From assembly GCA_963781895.1 (NCBI GenBank), contig CAWAIM010000017.1, forward strand, positions 1 to 64,000: a stretch of 64,000 nucleotides of DNA. Reading direction: 5' to 3'. The notes under the pieces were generated by a model. The model searched no databases. It had not been told where the DNA came from and saw only the letters and a list, made by a program, of their open reading frames with translations. This document shows, one piece after another, positions 8,895 through 17,534 of the stretch; the first letter of the stretch is position 1; every line of letters starts with the position of its first letter. This DNA is from Roseiarcus sp963781895 (GTDB lineage: Bacteria; Pseudomonadota; Alphaproteobacteria; Rhizobiales; Beijerinckiaceae). The translations under genes and the position numbers were made by a program.

Positions 8895-10676
8895 CTATCG
8901 GCCAGACGGAGGCGTCGCCGTCACGCCGCCGGCCTCGGATTCCGGGGCCTCGATATCCACCCGCTCGGGGGCAAGCAGCCGGATGCGGCCGTCCGGCCCG
9001 CGGCCGAGCGCGTGAATGTAAAAATGCGTCGGCTCTGATTCGGGCGCCATCACCGGCGACGGCGCGGACACGATTTTCAGTCTTCCGCAGGCGCCGATCC
9101 AGTCGACATGACGATGGCCGTGCATCACGATGGCGCGGTCCGCGTAAGGCTGGAGCGTGCGCAGAAACCAGCTGCCGTTGACCAGAGCGGTCCCGATCCG
9201 CTCCGAGAAGGCCGTCACCGGCATCGGATATTCGATCAGGTGATGATGCAGCGCGATGATCCATCGGCCCTTGGGATAAAGATCGAGCGCGGCGGTGAGA
9301 CGACGGGCCTGCCCGGCGGAGACCATCCCCAGCGCGTTGGTGAACGAGAAATTCGTGTCGGCGTTCGAATTGAGAATCGCGACTCCCAGGCCGTCCTCCT
9401 CGCGCGGCGGCAGGATCAGCGGAAACAACTCGTCCCAAAGGCGTGCGAGACCGGCGGATCGGCGCAGTCCCCCCAAATCCGCGAACGCCTCGATGGCTTG
9501 GCGATGCGGGGCGAGCGCGTCGGCAAGCGTCATGCCGAGCTGTTCGGCGCCGGCGCTCATCACGCGCACGCCATCGCCTTGCAGGGCCGCGATCGCCGAC
9601 AGCGCGCGCATCTTGCGCAGGCTCTTGGCGGGGCTGAACGGCAGATCGAGGCGAGCCGGGTTCGCGCGGTCGACGATATTGAGGTCGTGATTGCCCGGCA
9701 GGACGAGCACCCGGCCGGCAAAATCGGGATGCGCCGCGACGGTGTCGAGGAACTCGCCCCATTCGGCCGAACGGCCGGCGTCGGTCATGTCGCCGCTGAT
9801 GAGGACGAGGTCCACCGGGCGGACGGCGTGGGAGGCCTCGATCCGCGCCATGACCTGTTCGAATCGCGCATTGCCGCGCGGGCCGCCGCGCCCGCTTTCG
9901 ATCCGAAAGCCGTACCGCTCGCCGACGACATGCACGTCGGAAAGATGCGCCACCCGCCAGACGCGATCGCCCTCCGGCGCGGCGTCGTAGGCTTCGAGGT
10001 CGAGCGGCTGCTCCATGGTCGCGTCGGCGAAGCCCCAGACAAGCGACGCCGCGGCCAGATAGGCCGACATGATGACAATGGCGTTGGCGAGGGTCGGCAG
10101 GATGAGGTGTTGCGGAACGGCGAGATCCGACGCCGTTCCGATCCACTGGGTCACAGGCCACACGAGGATTGCGACCAACGCCGCGACAGCGCAAAGGAGG
10201 ATGCCGGCGCCTGCGCAGCTCATCGCCCGCAGGCGCGCGAATCCGGCCGGGTCGCCCGGCCTGAACGCCCGTTCGCTCAGATGCCGGATCGCCTCGCGGC
10301 ACAAGGCGTAGCCCGGTTGAACCGCCAAGGCGTTGAGCGCCCAAAAATTGGCCTCGGCCATATGAAGCAGCGGGCGCCAGCCGATCCAACCCAATGCGGC
10401 GACGGCGAGGAAGACGATTCCGGCGCCGATTCCCGTCAGTTCCAGGAATCTGGCGGAGACCTTGGCGAACCACGCCGTCGCCACGAGCGGCGCCAGGCCG
10501 AGCAGGGCCGCCGGCAGCACGATCGAAACCGCCAATGCAAACAGCAGTTTCGGCAGGCTGATTTCCGCCAGCAGGCTGCCCGCGATCGCGAGCAGCGACC
10601 TTTGCTTGGCGCTCGAGGCGTCGTCCTCGGCGTCGCCGCGCCGCGGATCGAAAAGCTGATCGTCGAGCTCAAGCAT
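8895..10676 (-). CDS. Membrane-anchored metallophosphoesterase
   Basis: 593 residues. The N-terminal ~210 residues hold about four hydrophobic segments (LPKLLFALAVSIVLPAALLG, AGIVFLAVAALGWIGW, CAGAGILLCAVAALVAILVW, ANAIVIMSAYLAAASLVWGF). The C-terminal part is a calcineurin-like phosphoesterase with the metal motifs in order: HLSDVHV (about residue 245), LISGDMTDAG, LPGNHDLN and MHGHRHVDW. The substrate cannot be told from sequence; family members include cyclic nucleotide phosphodiesterases and UDP-diacylglucosamine hydrolases, but lpxI already fills the lipid A role here. It runs against lpxB and shares an orientation with the thioesterase 15 nt upstream, so the two probably form an operon. 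Confidence 0.8.
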   Translation of the reverse strand: MLELDDQLFDPRRGDAEDDASSAKQRSLLAIAGSLLAEISLPKLLFALAVSIVLPAALLGLAPLVATAWFAKVSARFLELTGIGAGIVFLAVAALGWIGWRPLLHMAEANFWALNALAVQPGYALCREAIRHLSERAFRPGDPAGFARLRAMSCAGAGILLCAVAALVAILVWPVTQWIGTASDLAVPQHLILPTLANAIVIMSAYLAAASLVWGFADATMEQPLDLEAYDAAPEGDRVWRVAHLSDVHVVGERYGFRIESGRGGPRGNARFEQVMARIEASHAVRPVDLVLISGDMTDAGRSAEWGEFLDTVAAHPDFAGRVLVLPGNHDLNIVDRANPARLDLPFSPAKSLRKMRALSAIAALQGDGVRVMSAGAEQLGMTLADALAPHRQAIEAFADLGGLRRSAGLARLWDELFPLILPPREEDGLGVAILNSNADTNFSFTNALGMVSAGQARRLTAALDLYPKGRWIIALHHHLIEYPMPVTAFSERIGTALVNGSWFLRTLQPYADRAIVMHGHRHVDWIGACGRLKIVSAPSPVMAPESEPTHFYIHALGRGPDGRIRLLAPERVDIEAPESEAGGVTATPPSGR

Positions 10677-10691
10677 GGCGAACCGGGCGCT

Positions 10692-11180
10692 TCAACTTTT
10701 CCCGGGCCTCGGCGCCAGGACGGTCGACGTCCCGTGCGCGAGCAGACGCCCGTTCGCGTCGACGATCTTGCCCTCGGCGGAGATGATCGTTCGGCCGCGG
10801 CCGACCACCCGCCCCTCGGCGCGCACGCGCCCCGTGTCGGCGGCGATGGGGCGCGAGAGATTGGCCTTGGTTTCGATCGTCGCGTAGCTGACGCCGGCCG
10901 GCAGCGTCGAATGGGCGGCGCAGCCGGTGACGCTGTCGATCAGCGTCAGCGCCCAGCCGCCGTGCACGCCGCCGAGCGGATTGAGCAGATGCGGCCCCGA
11001 GACGCCCTCGAACACCGAGAAGCCGTCGCCGACCTCGATGAGCTGGATGGAAAGGGTCTTGGCGATCGGCGGCGCGGGCAGGCGCCCGTCGATGATCGCC
11101 TGCAGAAACTCGAGGCCGGTCAAATGCGAGATTTCCTCGCGCGGCGACACGCCGAATTTCTGTTCAGGTTTGCAGTCCAT
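10692..11180 (-). CDS. PaaI-family hot-dog thioesterase
   Basis: 162 residues with the PaaI/YbgC-type hot-dog fold. The signature NPLGGVHGGWALTLIDSVTGCAA (split here: NPLGGVHGG, then ALTLIDSVTG) carries the conserved His-Gly-Gly and the helix Asp used in acyl-CoA thioester hydrolysis. ETKANLSRPI and the strand GRVVGRGRTIISAEGKIVD complete the fold. The acyl-CoA substrate is unknown. The start ATG at 11180 is the first in a frame that fits family length. It lies just upstream of the phosphoesterase gene on the same strand and is divergent from the cysQ-like gene. Confidence 0.82.
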   Translation of the reverse strand: MDCKPEQKFGVSPREEISHLTGLEFLQAIIDGRLPAPPIAKTLSIQLIEVGDGFSVFEGVSGPHLLNPLGGVHGGWALTLIDSVTGCAAHSTLPAGVSYATIETKANLSRPIAADTGRVRAEGRVVGRGRTIISAEGKIVDANGRLLAHGTSTVLAPRPGKS

Positions 11181-11441
11181 GTCGAAGCGCTCCGATCGCC
11201 AGGGAAGTTTATGCAGCAGTCTTCGGCGAAAGTCCTGTGCCGTGAGGTCCGGCCTATCCGACGCTTGGCGCCCTCGCCTCGCGGCGGCGTTGGGCCGGGA
11301 GCTGGCAAAACCCGACCGACGATCCGCCAGGATCGCGTGTTCGCGATTGCGCGCGGTCCCTCGCGGGGTCTAAAGCGTCCGCGAACGCATTCTCGCACCC
11401 TGGACAAAACGTCCTTGATCGTCGACGCGACTCGCAGCGCA

Positions 11442-12260
11442 ATGGCTGCGCGCGATTTGCTGGCCGCCGCCGCGCGCGAGGCCGGGGCGCTGGCGCTCGG
11501 GTTCTTTCGGCTCGGCGCCACGACCTCGGCGCAGGTCGAATCGAAGGTCGGCGGCTCGCCGGTGACCGAGGCCGATCTCGCCGCCGACGCGCTGCTGAGG
11601 CGGCGCCTCGGCGAGGCCTTCCCTGACGCCGGCTGGCTTTCGGAGGAGACGGCCGACGATCTCGCGCGGCTGTCGCGGCGCAGCCTCGTCGTCGTCGACC
11701 CGATCGACGGCACACGCGCCTTCGTCGGCGGCGATCCGCGCTGGGCGGTCTCGGCCGCGCTGATCGTCGACGGACGCCCGGTCGCCGGCGTCGTCTACGC
11801 GCCGGCGCTCGATGAGTTTTATTCGGCCGCGCGCGGCGCGGGCGCTGAGCTCAACGGCGTGGCGATCAGCGCCTCGGCCCGCGCCGATTGGTCGCGCCTC
11901 GACGCGGCCGGACCCAAGCCGATCGTGCAGTCGATCGGGATGAGACTCGGCGCCTCGACCGAGATCTCGCCGCGCGTGCCCTCGCTCGCCTATCGACTGT
12001 GCATGGCGGCGCGGGGAGCGGTCGATTTCGCGGTCGCCGCGGAGCATTCGCACGATTGGGACATCGCAGCGGCCGATTGTCTGCTCGAGGAGGCGGGCGC
12101 GCGCCTCGTCGACCAAAGCGGAGAGAGGCTGGTTTACAACACGAAACTGGTGCGGCGGCCCGCTCTGCTGGCGGCCCCCGAAGCGCTGGCGCCTGGTTTG
12201 CTCGAGGCCTTTCGCGCCGCGACTGGCGCGCGACCGAAACGATCGGACGGCGCGCGTTGA
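11442..12260 (+). CDS. cysQ: Inositol monophosphatase-family phosphatase, CysQ-like 3'(2'),5'-bisphosphate nucleotidase
   Basis: 272 residues. Lithium-sensitive phosphatase fold with the metal motifs SPVTEADLAAD (Asp), WLSEETADD (Glu-Glu), VVDPIDGTRAFVGG (DPIDGT) and HSHDWDIAAADCLLEEAGA (WDxAA). CysQ-type enzymes remove 3'-phosphate from PAP(S) in sulfur metabolism, and other members act on inositol phosphates; sequence alone does not separate them, but in Hyphomicrobiales this position, next to DUF4170, an acyltransferase and waaA, is typically annotated as CysQ. The ATG at 11442 was chosen; an in-frame TTG at 11415 is possible. The frame is open far upstream, but that part is antisense to the two preceding genes. 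Confidence 0.82.
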   Translation: MAARDLLAAAAREAGALALGFFRLGATTSAQVESKVGGSPVTEADLAADALLRRRLGEAFPDAGWLSEETADDLARLSRRSLVVVDPIDGTRAFVGGDPRWAVSAALIVDGRPVAGVVYAPALDEFYSAARGAGAELNGVAISASARADWSRLDAAGPKPIVQSIGMRLGASTEISPRVPSLAYRLCMAARGAVDFAVAAEHSHDWDIAAADCLLEEAGARLVDQSGERLVYNTKLVRRPALLAAPEALAPGLLEAFRAATGARPKRSDGAR

Positions 12261-12339
12261 CGGGCGACTTGCGTTTTTTCCTGCGCGAGGGCAAAGCCCG
12301 GCGCTGGCCGGCGCGCCCGATCCCTGAAGGAACACGACC

Positions 12340-12612
12340 ATGACGTCCACCGATCCGAAGGCTCGAGAGCAGGAGAAACCGCAGCGTCTGCATCTCGTGT
12401 TCGGCGGCGAGTTGAAATCGCTCGAAGGCCACGAATTCCGGGACCCCTCGGCGATCGAAATCGTCGGCCTCTTTCCCGATTACGCCAGCGCCGAGCGGGC
12501 TTGGCGCGCGAAGGCGCAGGCGACCGTCGACAGCGCTCAGACGCGCTACTATATCGTCCATCTGCATCGATTCCTGGAGCCCGACCTCGCCCCGCCGACC
12601 CGGATCGCCTGA
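12340..12612 (+). CDS. DUF4170 protein
   Basis: A 90-residue protein with the DUF4170 pattern: LHLVFGGELKSLEGHEF, a central VGLFPDYASAERAWRAKAQATVD and YYIVHLHRFLEP near the C-terminus. The fold looks like a small alpha/beta domain without signal peptide or membrane segment. Its role is unknown, but it is conserved between cysQ and the DUF374 acyltransferase in rhizobial lipid A clusters, so a link to outer-membrane lipid synthesis is likely (inference from context). Eight nt separate it from the acyltransferase gene. Confidence 0.8.
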   Translation: MTSTDPKAREQEKPQRLHLVFGGELKSLEGHEFRDPSAIEIVGLFPDYASAERAWRAKAQATVDSAQTRYYIVHLHRFLEPDLAPPTRIA

Positions 12613-12619
12613 GCGCCTC

Positions 12620-13336
12620 ATGCCGACACGTCCGGGCAGGTCGCGGCTTGCGCAGGAGGCGATCGGCTTCCTGCTGGCGACTTATGTGCGCTTCGTTCAG
12701 CGCACCAATCAATTCACAACCGATCCCGCCGATATCGACGCCGCGGTCAAGGACGACACGCCGTTGATCGTCGCCATGTGGCACGGCCAGCATCTGATGT
12801 TGTCCTTCGCCTGGCCGGACGCGATCGACCGCATGGCCGCGCTGGTCTCGCGCCACGAAGACGCCGGCGCGCAGGCCGCCGCCCTGGAGCGCCTCGGGGT
12901 CACGCCGGTGCGCGGATCGGGCGGCCCGGCCGACCGCGCCTACTACAAGGGCGGCGCGCCGGCCATGCGCGAACTCATACGCCAGCTCGACTCCGGGACC
13001 TCGGTCGCGCTGACCGCCGACGTGCCCAAGCGCGCGCGCGTGGCCGGGCCGGGCATCGTGACCCTGGCGCGGCTCTCGGGCCGTCCGATCGTCCCGACGG
13101 CGGTGGCGACGAGCCGGCGCATTCAGTTCAATACGTGGGACCGCGCCTCGCTCGGATTGCCGTTCGGCCGCGCGGCGGTGGTCGTCGGCGATCTCATCCG
13201 CGTTCCTCACGACGCCGACGACGAAGCGATGGAAGCCGCGAGGCTCGCGGTCCAGCATGGGCTCGACGAGGCGCACCGGAAGGCCTACGCCATGGTCGGC
13301 GCGACCGATCCGGGCGCCGGTCTGAGACAGGAATGA
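12620..13336 (+). CDS. DUF374 lysophospholipid acyltransferase-family protein
   Basis: 238 residues, LPLAT fold. VAMWHGQHLMLSF carries the acyltransferase His of the HX4D-like motif region, followed by LVSRHEDAGAQAAALERLGV and the RGSGGPADR segment. VALTADVPKRARVAGPGIVTLARLSGRPIVP is the DUF374 signature. Family members acylate Kdo2-lipid IVA-type acceptors or phospholipids at the inner membrane; here it sits directly upstream of waaA (4-nt ATGA overlap), which suggests addition of a late acyl chain to lipid A (inference). No frame breaks. Confidence 0.82.
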   Translation: MPTRPGRSRLAQEAIGFLLATYVRFVQRTNQFTTDPADIDAAVKDDTPLIVAMWHGQHLMLSFAWPDAIDRMAALVSRHEDAGAQAAALERLGVTPVRGSGGPADRAYYKGGAPAMRELIRQLDSGTSVALTADVPKRARVAGPGIVTLARLSGRPIVPTAVATSRRIQFNTWDRASLGLPFGRAAVVVGDLIRVPHDADDEAMEAARLAVQHGLDEAHRKAYAMVGATDPGAGLRQE

Positions 13337-14613
13337 CGCCGCTATCGCTCCACGCCTATCGGCTGGCGACCACGCTGGCGATGCCGCTGGCCGGCGTGTA
13401 TCTGTCGATGCGGGTCAGGCGCGGCAAGGAAGACCCCGCGCGCCTCGGCGAGCGGCGGGGCCGCGCCGGCCTTCCCCGGCCGGCGGGGCGGCTCGTCTGG
13501 CTGCATGGCGCGAGCGTCGGCGAAGCCGTTTCGCTGCTGCCCTTCGTCGAGCGCATCACGCGCTCGGGCGCGAACGCGCTGGTGACGACGGGAACGGTGA
13601 CGTCCGCCGCGCTGCTGGCGCAACGCCTTCCGGCCGGGGCGCTGCATCAATACGCGCCGATCGACATTCCGATCTACCTGCGCCGCTTTCTCGCCCACTG
13701 GCGGCCGGACGCGGCGCTGGTCGCCGAATCCGAACTGTGGCCGAACATGATCGTGGAGTTGAAGCGCGCTGGCCTGCCGCTGGCGATGATCAACGGCCGG
13801 ATCAGCGAACGGTCGTTCAACCGCTGGCGCAAGGCGCCGCGGCTCATCGGGGCGCTCCTGTCCAATTTCGACGTCTGCCTGGCGCGCGGCGAGGAAGACG
13901 GCGAGCGGTTTGCGGCGCTCGGCGCGCCACGCGTCCTGGTCGCCGGCGACATCAAGTACGACGCGCCGGCGTTGCCGGCCGACCGGCGCGAGCTGGCCGA
14001 ACTGTCGGGCCTGACCTCGGGCCGCCAGATCTGGGTCGCCGCCTCGACGCACGAGGGCGAGGAATTGATCGCAGGCGAAGCGCAAAAGCGGCTGCGCCAG
14101 GTGTTTCCCGACGCGCTGGCTCTGATCGCTCCCCGTCATCCTGAGCGCGGCGAGGCGATTCTGCGCCAGCTCGAAGGCCTCGGCTTGGCTTGCGCCCTGC
14201 GCTCGCGCGGCGATCGGCCGGAGCGGGAAACCGCAGTCTATATCTGCGACACCATCGGCGAACTCGGGCTGTTCTACAGGCTTGCGGGCGTCGTGTTCCT
14301 CGGCAAGTCGTTCGCCGGCGGAGGCGGGCAGAATCCGATCGAGCCCGCGAGATTGGCCTGCGCGATCCTGCACGGACCGATGGTCGACAATTTCTCCGAC
14401 GTTTACGCGGCGCTCGACGAGGCGGGCGGCGCGCTCGAAATCGCCTTACCCGAAGATCTGGGCGATGCGTTGATGGCTCTGTTCGCCAACCCGGCGCGCT
14501 TGCGCACGATCGCGCGTTCCGCCGGCGACACGGTGGAGCGCCGGGCGGGCGCCGTCAATCGCTCGATGGCCGCGTTGGCCCCGCTTCTGCCGGCCTCCGG
14601 GGCGGCAGCGTGA
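13333..14613 (+). CDS. waaA: 3-deoxy-D-manno-octulosonic acid transferase
   Basis: WaaA (KdtA) transfers Kdo from CMP-Kdo to lipid IVA at the inner membrane. The 426-residue protein begins with an N-terminal hydrophobic anchor (LATTLAMPLAGVYLSM), then LVWLHGASVGEAVSLLP, the family's acceptor site region with the catalytic Glu, and WRPDAALVAESELWPNM. The C-terminal GT-B domain has VAASTHEGEE, LIAPRHPERG and FLGKSFAGGGGQNPIEPARL, which is the Kdo transferase signature. The start overlaps the acyltransferase stop, and the stop overlaps the lpxK GTG, so the three genes are likely coupled. Confidence 0.94.
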   Translation: MTPLSLHAYRLATTLAMPLAGVYLSMRVRRGKEDPARLGERRGRAGLPRPAGRLVWLHGASVGEAVSLLPFVERITRSGANALVTTGTVTSAALLAQRLPAGALHQYAPIDIPIYLRRFLAHWRPDAALVAESELWPNMIVELKRAGLPLAMINGRISERSFNRWRKAPRLIGALLSNFDVCLARGEEDGERFAALGAPRVLVAGDIKYDAPALPADRRELAELSGLTSGRQIWVAASTHEGEELIAGEAQKRLRQVFPDALALIAPRHPERGEAILRQLEGLGLACALRSRGDRPERETAVYICDTIGELGLFYRLAGVVFLGKSFAGGGGQNPIEPARLACAILHGPMVDNFSDVYAALDEAGGALEIALPEDLGDALMALFANPARLRTIARSAGDTVERRAGAVNRSMAALAPLLPASGAAA

Positions 14614-15596
14614 GGGCGCCCGGTTTCTGGGCCGCCCGGAAACCCACCCTGCTTGCGCGCGCGCTTCAGCCTCTCGGCTCCGTCTACGGATGGGCGACCG
14701 CATGGAGCATGGCGGAGGGTGGCGAACGGGCCGACGCGCCGGTGGTCTGCGTCGGCAATTTCGTCGCCGGCGGCGCGGGAAAGACGCCGGCGGCGATCGC
14801 GCTGGCGCGGATGCTGATCGCCGATGGCAAACGCGTCGCCTTTTTGTCGCGCGGCTACGGCGGCGCGAAGCGGGTCGAGCCCCTGCTCGTCGACGCCAAT
14901 ATCCACGATGCGGCGAGCGTCGGCGACGAGCCGCTGCTGCTCGCCAAGGTCGCGCCATGCTGGGTGGGGGCCGATCGGGTCAAGAGCGCCACGGCGGCGG
15001 TCGAAGCGGGCGCGAACATGCTGGTGCTCGACGACGGCCTGCAAAATCCGGCGCTCGCCAAGGACCTCGCATTCGCCGTGATCGACGGCGAGGCGCGGTT
15101 CGGCAACGGGCTTTGCGTCCCCGCCGGCCCGTTGCGCGCGCCCGTGGCCGCGCAGGCGCGCCACGTGCAGGCGCTCATCGTCATCGGCGGCGACGAGGCG
15201 GCGATCGCCGCGATCGCGGCCGAAGCGCCCCGCAAGCCGCTGATGCTGGCGAATCTCGAGCCCGACGCGCTGGCCTCGGCGCCCCTGATCGGCCGCGAGG
15301 TCGTCGCATTCGCCGGCATCGCCAGGCCGGAGAAGTTCTACGCGACGCTGCGGCGGGTCGGCGCCCGGATCGTCGCCACCCATGACTTTCCCGATCACCA
15401 TGCTTTCACGCGGCGCGAGATCGAGGCGCTGATCGAAGAGGCCGGGCGGCGAGGCGCGCTTCTGGCCACGACGGAAAAGGACCGCGTCCGGCTCGCAGGC
15501 CCGCACGCCCGCGCCGTCGTGACTCTGCCGGTGACGTTGCGCTTCGACGAGCCGGGGCTGGTGAGGGGGATGCTGCGCGCGATTCGCAGGATGTGA
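14610..15596 (+). CDS. lpxK: Tetraacyldisaccharide 4'-kinase LpxK
   Basis: LpxK phosphorylates the 4' position of the lipid A disaccharide using ATP, on the inner membrane. The 328-residue product has the membrane-proximal N-terminus (APGFWAARKPTLLARALQPLG), the P-loop VGNFVAGGAGKTPAAIALA (about residues 48-66), LSRGYGG, GDEPLLLA, LDDGLQNPALAKD with the catalytic Asp, and VVAFAGIARPEKFY in the second domain. The GTG start at 14610 overlaps the waaA stop. It closes the lipid A gene run of this window; the converging cytochrome gene ends 93 nt further on. Confidence 0.94.
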   Translation: MRAPGFWAARKPTLLARALQPLGSVYGWATAWSMAEGGERADAPVVCVGNFVAGGAGKTPAAIALARMLIADGKRVAFLSRGYGGAKRVEPLLVDANIHDAASVGDEPLLLAKVAPCWVGADRVKSATAAVEAGANMLVLDDGLQNPALAKDLAFAVIDGEARFGNGLCVPAGPLRAPVAAQARHVQALIVIGGDEAAIAAIAAEAPRKPLMLANLEPDALASAPLIGREVVAFAGIARPEKFYATLRRVGARIVATHDFPDHHAFTRREIEALIEEAGRRGALLATTEKDRVRLAGPHARAVVTLPVTLRFDEPGLVRGMLRAIRRM

Positions 15597-15689
15597 CCGG
15601 CGAGCGAAAGGACTGTGGCCGGCGCGCCGCCACTGAAGGGCGGCGATCGTCGCGCGCGGCCCGGACATCCTGCGCCGGGGCGGAAGTCT

Positions 15690-16631
15690 CTATCCCGGCG
15701 GCGGCTCCGGCCGGCGCTCCGGCGCCGCCCGGCCGCCACGCGGCGGCAGGCTCTTGAGATAGACGGCGATCGCCTCGCGATCGGTCTGAGGCAATTGCGC
15801 CAGATTGCGCACCACCGCGGTCATGCCCGCGCCGAGGACGTCGCCCGACGGCGTGAATCCGCTGGTGAGAGCCTCGACGATGTCGGCGGTCGTCCAGTCG
15901 GCGAGTCCGGCGCCGGTCAGGTTTGGCGTTTTGCCCCTGCCGTCGGGCGAGGGGCCGCCGGTCAGGCGAAGGCGTTCGTCCATCTGCCCCAACAGGCCGC
16001 GCGGCGTGTGGCACTCGCCGCAATGGCCCGGACCTTCGACGAGATAGCGGCCACGGTTCCACTGCGCGCTTTGGGCGGCGTCGGGACGAAGACCGGCGTT
16101 GTCGAAATAGAGCAGTTTCCACAGGCCGACGGCCCGGCGAATGGAAAAGGGAAATGGCAAGGCGTTCGCCGGCGCCCGGCCTCGAACCGCCGGCAACGTG
16201 CGCAGGAACGCAATGAGATCGGCGACGTCATTCGGCTTCATCCGCTGATAGGACGTATACGGGAAGGCCGGGTAAAGATGCCGACCTCGCGGAGAAACGC
16301 CCGACAGCAGCGCGTTGGCGATATCGACGGAACGCCAGCCGCCGATCCCGTCGACGAGATCGCTCGAAATATTGGGCGGATAGAACGAACCGAACGCCGT
16401 CTTGAGCACGAGGCCGCCGCCAAGCCGCAAGGGATCGGACTGGCCCGGCGACATGTGGCAGGAATCGCATCCGCCCGCGAAAAAAACGTCCCGCCCCGCC
16501 GCGGCGTCGCCGTTCAGGCCGACGGCCTGCCATTGCGCGGGCGTGTATCGCGGCTGGGGCGCGGAAAGGCTCCACGCCAGCGCTGCTCCAAACAAAGCGA
16601 ACAGAGCGACGATGAAGCCGATTCGCTTCAT
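15690..16631 (-). CDS. Di-heme c-type cytochrome
   Basis: 313 residues with an N-terminal export signal/anchor (GFIVALFALFGAALAWSLS) and two cytochrome c domains. Heme sites are CDSCH at about residue 55 and CGECH at about residue 205. Domain 1 shows FYPPNISSDLVDGIGGW and domain 2 GRGKTPNLTGAGLADW, the pattern of the di-heme cytochromes that serve as electron acceptors of alcohol/aldehyde dehydrogenases and similar periplasmic enzymes. It is located in the periplasm or anchored to the inner membrane. Its partner is not in the window; the next gene on the same strand encodes cytochrome c', 21 nt upstream of the start, so the two may form an operon. Confidence 0.85.
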   Translation of the reverse strand: MKRIGFIVALFALFGAALAWSLSAPQPRYTPAQWQAVGLNGDAAAGRDVFFAGGCDSCHMSPGQSDPLRLGGGLVLKTAFGSFYPPNISSDLVDGIGGWRSVDIANALLSGVSPRGRHLYPAFPYTSYQRMKPNDVADLIAFLRTLPAVRGRAPANALPFPFSIRRAVGLWKLLYFDNAGLRPDAAQSAQWNRGRYLVEGPGHCGECHTPRGLLGQMDERLRLTGGPSPDGRGKTPNLTGAGLADWTTADIVEALTSGFTPSGDVLGAGMTAVVRNLAQLPQTDREAIAVYLKSLPPRGGRAAPERRPEPPPG

Positions 16632-16652
16632 CTAGCCGCCGTCAGGCCGAGG

Positions 16653-17089
16653 TCAGCCGCTCTTGGCCTTGTAGAGCTCGTGACAGCCGCCGCAATTCTT
16701 GAACACGGCCGGAGCGGCCGCCTTGAAACTCGCCTCGTCTTTCGTCGCGGCGAGGGCGGCGTCGACGTCCTTGGCGAATTGGCGAAGCGCGCGTTGAAAT
16801 CCGCTTTGTTTTCCCAGATCGCCGGGAGCGCCGCCGTGCCGCCGCCGGTCTTGCTGTCGTCGGGAAACAGCGCCGGCGACTTCTCGGCGCCGATGGCGAG
16901 AGTCTTCAGCGAAGCTTGGGCGACGGCCAGATCGAAGGGAACCGTGCCCTTCGCCATGTCGAACAGCTTCTTGGCGGCGATGCCGTCATTGTGCATGAGT
17001 TCGCGCCGCTGCGCGATAGCGTCCGAGGCGGCCCATGCCGCCCCTGCGCCGAATGCCGTCACAATCACCAATGCCGTCAAGCGTTTCAT
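16653..17089 (-). CDS. Cytochrome c' (frame break near 16790)
   Basis: The product begins with a signal peptide (MKRLTALVIVTAFGAGAAWA), then SDAIAQRRELMHNDGIAAKKL, which matches the first helix of cytochrome c'. After IWENKADFNARF the frame shifts near 16790 and continues FAKDVDAALAATKDE...CGGCHELYKAKSG, placing a single C-terminal CxxCH heme site as expected for this four-helix periplasmic family. The reassembled length is about 145 residues. Cytochrome c' binds NO and is thought to protect against it. The break is most likely an indel. The start codon CAT is at 17087-17089 with a GAGAGG ribosome site upstream. Confidence 0.82.
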
Positions 17090-17199
17090 CAGCCTCTCCC
17101 ATCGGATATCGCAAACCAAACACGCGCATCTCGGGTTTTATTCAAGCCTCCGGCGAGATCGCCGCCGCAAATTCGTAACCTCGAGACTTTCGCGCCGCC

Positions 17200-17364
17200 T
17201 TGGCGTTCACGCAGTCGCGCAACGACGCGCGCCTGCTCTTTGTCCCACCATACAGTCCCGACTTCAATCCCGTCGGAAAAGCCTTCGCCAAACGCGTGAC
17301 AGTGCCGCTCGCGTCGTCGGGATATTGGGTTGCGCTTCGAGGAGCCGGGCCGGCGAGGGGATGA
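17200..17364 (+). pseudogene. IS630-family transposase remnant (C-terminal scrap)
   Basis: In the plus frame from 17233, LLFVPPYSPDFNPVGKAFAK matches the C-terminal block of IS630-family DDE transposases, whose usual form is PPYSPDxNPIExAFAKLK. The acidic residue after NP is Gly here, so the DDE triad is broken, and the similarity stops after about 30 residues. The frame closes at 17364. No ends, inverted repeats or remaining N-terminal domain were found. It lies in the 445-bp gap between the cytochrome c' gene and the formylglycine-generating enzyme gene, where nothing else is recognisable. Confidence 0.7.
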
Positions 17365-17534
17365 GCCGCGCAAGCCGCAAAGCTCAATTGGCGAGCGACG
17401 AGAGTAAAAGCGCAGGCGCGACCGCCCTTGAAAGGACGTTATCGGGTGGCTAGCGTGTCCGCCAATGGGGCGCACGACTGTCCCGGCTCGACTCTTTTCG
17501 CTCATTGTCGCTGCAATCGCCGGGAGATGTGATC

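Noticed and set aside
9108..11400. Very long plus-strand open frame running into the cysQ-like gene
   Set aside because: It is antisense to the phosphoesterase and thioesterase genes, its translation is low-complexity Arg/Asp/Gly-rich, and homology begins only at about 11442.
15615..17453. 612-codon plus-strand open frame over the cytochrome genes
   Set aside because: Antisense to two clear heme proteins; only its far end touches the IS630 scrap, which lies in a different reading.
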